NCBI RefSeq assembly: GCF_030272615.1
Contig: NC_081415.1
Span: 185,931,494-185,995,493, forward strand
DNA length: 64,000 nucleotides
Origin: Cryptomeria japonica
Lineage: Eukaryota > Streptophyta > Pinopsida > Cupressales > Cupressaceae
Direction: 5' to 3'
The first letter of the stretch is position 1; each line of letters starts with the position of its first letter. Under the pieces are notes generated by a model that did no database searches, had not been told where the DNA came from, and saw nothing but the letters and a program-made list of their open reading frames with translations. A program made the position numbers and the translations under genes. Positions 60,718-64,000 of the stretch are shown here, piece by piece.

Positions 60718-61299
60718 TAGGATTATATGAGTAGTTGCTTGTACAATTTTACCCACTGAAAGGGTCTCTTCATTTTCTCCAGTTAGCAGATAAAATTCAT
60801 CATCCTATGATGGCTCTTTATATGGTGTTTGCCAATCCTTAATCCATGTACCAATTTAATCTTTATGTCAGCAAGAGTTTCTCGCTTTTTATTGGATGTC
60901 CGTTGTTCCACACTTCTAGCATATTCATCAATATCAAGGGCCTTTAACACGTGGATATTTTTTAACATGTTCAATTTCCATTTTTTGTGTTTCCTCATGC
61001 ATATCATCTATATCCTATCTTGCATCTTCACAGTATACATCCTCAACCATTTTCTTGGCTAGTTCATATGACAATGGATGAATTCTAGTATCATCCAATA
61101 GATCCATAACATGGTTCCTAGAAATTGCTTGCCTGGTCCCTCTAACCCTTAAAAAACCAACAACATTTATAAAGACAAGTCGCTTCATAGCTTCTAGAGG
61201 GGTCAACAATTCTCTGTGACTGTAAACCCTTCCAACCCTCAAAATATCCGTCTGTATGGAAGCAACTTTTCTAGGTCCAAGGCCAACTACAAATTGCAT
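60718..61299 (-). pseudogene. SPT6: SPT6 transcription elongation factor, pseudogene fragment
   Basis: The minus strand reads MQFVVGLGPRKVASIQTDIL, VFINVVGFLRVRGT, then VMDLLDDTRIHPLSYELAKK, EIEHVKNIHVLKALDIDEYA, NKKRETLADIKIKLVHG and, after a frameshift near 60845, DDEFYLLTGENEETLSVGKI. These match the helix-hairpin-helix and DLD regions of eukaryotic SPT6 and the start of the S1 domain, in the right order. SPT6 is a histone chaperone that travels with RNA polymerase II. An in-frame TAG lies near 61020 and another near 60815. Apparently continuous reading across several conserved blocks may mean one large exon or a processed copy. A duplicated segment lies downstream. No function can remain. 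Confidence 0.86.
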
Positions 61300-62293
61300 A
61301 TTTTATTTATTAGTTTCATATTTTGTTATGGTTTAATTGAAACATGGGTATTGTATAGAACTTTAAAAGAATTGATGGAGTAACTGTAACATCTCCATCA
61401 ATTTAGTAACTTTATAGAACTTTGTGTATAGAATTGATGGAAACACTCCATCAATTCAGTAAATTTATAGTGGAATTCATAGATTTAATTTCCTTTTGTT
61501 ACTACACGATGGGCTCGAACCTCATGGGAGCCATATTTGTCCCCACATATAGCACTCATGTTCATGTATTAAGCAAACTCTGTAATTTATGCATATTTAA
61601 TTGTTTTATCCTTCAAGTCTTTCATTAATGAACTTCAATAACAATGATCAAATAAACCATTCTTCTCAAGTTGAATGGAACATTTTATACCAATACATCT
61701 ATGTTTTCCTACCCTCATGGATCAAGACTTGACATCAGCTAAACATTCTTCTTTATGTCATAGCATTTCTCCGAAATGCCTTTGGCATGCTTTAGATGTG
61801 TCTATATTAACTACATTGAATACATTTTTAAAGTCTCTTAACACATTCCATGACAAGGAAATGACTCATTTGGATTAAGGAGTACTTTCCTAAACCATTC
61901 CTTCATATTCAACAATCCCTTCCCACACCCACATCATAATCCATATCCATGTTAGTTGTAATGAGTGTTTAAAACCAACAATCAATGAATCATAGGATAG
62001 AAGAAAACTTATTATACACAAGGATAAGTATTTCAATCACTGATTCTTAAACATCCATCATGATTAAACATCACATATCATAAGCCTTTTGAACAATCAC
62101 TAGTGCTATACATAATATTCAATCCTATCATAGGATATAAATTATCAATAATTATAAAGAAAGAGAAAGCCAACTATATAAACCCAACAAGCCACCATAC
62201 AAAAATAATATTTTGTAGAAAATAAAATAAACTATATTTTAACATACCATATATATTTTATATATAAACTATATTTTGACATAGCATATATAT
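61300..62293. other. Intergenic sequence upstream of the second family-A element
   Basis: AT-rich, no supported gene. The last bases before the LTR, TATAT (62289-62293), would be its target sequence. Confidence 0.5.
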
Positions 62294-63727
62294 TGTACTC
62301 ACATAAATTTGTCTAGTTTAATTAAATGAATATTTGATATTTATTTGATTAAATACCCACTAGCCAATAGTTAATTAAATGAATATTTAATTAATTCATC
62401 TTCAAACATTCTCCTATTAATTAAATAAATTATTCAATTTATTTTAATTAATTCCTTAAACCAAATTTACAATCAATTAAATGAATAAAGCCTATTTATT
62501 TCATTTAATCCCCTTTCCTCTTTTAAATAAATAAAAAAATATATTTATTTAAATCATTAAATCCCCCCCACTTGCATTCTCCTAAAAATGCAAGTTGCAA
62601 CCACAAGTTGAAATAAATAAATTTTATTTTAATTAAAATCTTATTTTCCCTCACCCACCAAACCCACTTGCAAGCCTAATCCCCTTCTAGATTCTTCTAA
62701 CCCCTTTCTAATTAGCCTAATCCATACCCTAATTATTGTCACATTCCTAAGCAACTTGAAGTCTCTTTTCAAAGACTCCAAAGTCTTTGAAAAACATTTA
62801 ATGCTTTATGTGTTCAACAAGCCAAACCTCTAAAGTCTTCCAAACCACTAACAGCTCTTACATGAGCATTAATGGCACTTACATAACCAATTATGGTTAA
62901 TTCCACTTGCACTCATGTGTCTCCTCAAGCATTTATTGCTTTGACCATGGTTATCCCTTTAACCTTTGCACAAGAGTTTATCCATTGGATAAAAGCATTA
63001 TTCTTTGGATAATGATTTGTTCACTCAACCTAACCTTAAACTTAACCCCCAAGTTGACTCCCAGGTCATGTCAAACATTTAATGCTTATTCCCTCTCCTC
63101 TCAACCCATCTCATGTTGGCACTTGTCATCTTGGGATTGGGTTGAAAGTCCTCACATGGATTGAATATCAATCAATCCTGACCCTTGTTGAGATTATTCA
63201 ATCTCAACCATCCATTGCTCCATTTTTCCTATAAATAGAGCCCATTTCCTCATACTCCATATCCTAAAAACTTGTATGCATTTAATCTATAGTCAATTTT
63301 AGAGAGAGCATTTAGCATAAATCACATATATTGTCATTTTGGACTTAAATAAATATTAGTTCTTTTTCATAATATATCTAATTAGTTTGTTTTACTCTTG
63401 CATAGCATAGTTAAAATATTTCAAATCTTGAACCTCCATAAGCATCCATAGTGCAAAAAGCTGCTAAGAGCTACACTAATTTGGAACTTGAAGAGGAGAG
63501 GAATAAGGGAGAAGGAGCTAAGAGAATGAGAGAAGGCATTTGGAGATGCCTTGTTGTATTTACTTCCATAGTTAAATATCTTATCATGTTTTTAGTGTCT
63601 CTTTTGATATGCTTGCTTAGATTAGTTTTTGGTTGAATAACACTAACTTTGATCTTTGTTGCTTGTGTTTTTGTTTGTTATTCCACCACAGGTTCCAGTC
63701 TAACCTTGTCCATTTTGCAGAGCATCA
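62294..63727 (+). repeat. Complete 5' LTR of the second family-A element
   Basis: 1434 bp from TGTACTCAC to GAGCATCA. TATAAATA at 63230-63237. The 61-codon frame is at 63451-63639. Confidence 0.92.
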
Positions 63728-63729
63728 TT

Positions 63730-63749
63730 TGGTGAACCCGACGTGAATC
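63730..63749 (+). promoter_or_regulatory. tRNA-Trp primer-binding site, second family-A element
   Basis: Identical over 20 bases to 731-750, two bases after the LTR end, although the flanking LTR has diverged. Confidence 0.87.
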
Positions 63750-63799
63750 CAAAACCAACCTTTTTTGAAAAACTAACTTTTTGAACGTTTTAATTGACA

Positions 63800-63965
63800 T
63801 TCAGGTTGTTCTTTAGTGCCATTGATCACGCATTAGTGCCTTCAAAAGTTGGCGTTTTAGCACTTTTGTTGGCTAATTAGAGCCATTTTCCTCTATTTAG
63901 CGCCTTTGTAATAGTTTTAGCGCTATTTTCACTCTTCTAGCGCGTTTGCACTCTCTGTCTGGAAG
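63800..63965 (+). repeat. Decamer repeats in the leader of the second family-A element
   Basis: TTAGTGCCATTG, TTAGCACTTTTG, TTTAGCGCCTTTG and TTTAGCGCTATTT are variants of the words in the leader of element A. They continue to near the window end. Confidence 0.75.
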
Positions 63966-64000
63966 AGATTTCATTGTGTGTAATAGTTTTTAGGTTTCTT

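Larger units (their letters stand above)
62294..64000 (+). mobile_element. Second family-A element (5' end only)
   Basis: A complete LTR (62294-63727), the tRNA-Trp primer site and the first 250 bases of leader with the decamer repeats. The rest continues past the window. It is clearly more diverged from the two LTRs of element A than they are from each other. Confidence 0.9.

Overview
The window is nuclear DNA from a land plant. Large nested LTR retrotransposons, a plant-type LINE, an intact antisense plant mobile domain frame and interstitial telomere-like DNA, with no intact host gene, suggest a large repeat-rich genome such as that of a gymnosperm; the species is inferred and not read from a marker gene.

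Layout. (1) 1-27496 is one very large Ty3/gypsy element of the Tat/Ogre type (element A), plus strand. Its 5' LTR is cut by the window edge and its 3' LTR ends at 27496. It has a tRNA-Trp primer site, a long leader with a small upstream ORF, gag, protease, a G-patch, RT, RNase H, a second (archaeal-like) RNase H, integrase, and then an antisense plant mobile domain (PMD) gene before the 3' LTR. Two elements are nested in it. Element B (10653-17408, TSD GCATA) has 922-bp LTRs, a gag-like protein with four zinc knuckles and a large unrecognised ORF, and no RT or integrase. Element C (18597-21357, TSD AGGAG) has 369-bp LTRs and no recognisable coding capacity, but a GC-rich insert. (2) 27497-32160 is a degenerate telomere-like field with mostly a 6-bp period. 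(3) 32480-39550 is the 3' end of a LINE on the minus strand, split by D1 (33023-38351, TSD GGCTA), a 5.3-kb insertion that looks like a giant solo LTR. (4) 39551-43979 is gene-free and holds one foldback element. (5) 43980-54962 is a second Ty3/gypsy element of chromovirus type (element E), decayed, with its integrase split by D2 (48764-53551, TSD GATGT), a 4.8-kb relative of D1. (6) 54963-62293 has a minus-strand solo LTR related to element B (TSD AAGAA), a Ty1/copia RT fragment, a hairpin-rich tandem repeat with a CACTA-like edge, and a rearranged pseudogene fragment of the transcription elongation factor SPT6. (7) 62294-64000 is the 5' LTR, primer site and leader of another family-A element.

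All coding sequences except the element B ORF1 and a short leader ORF carry stops or frameshifts. The window records successive insertions: A and E are older hosts, B and C landed in A, D2 in E, D1 in the LINE. Boundaries given by TSDs are exact; domain limits are approximate because no alignment was run.
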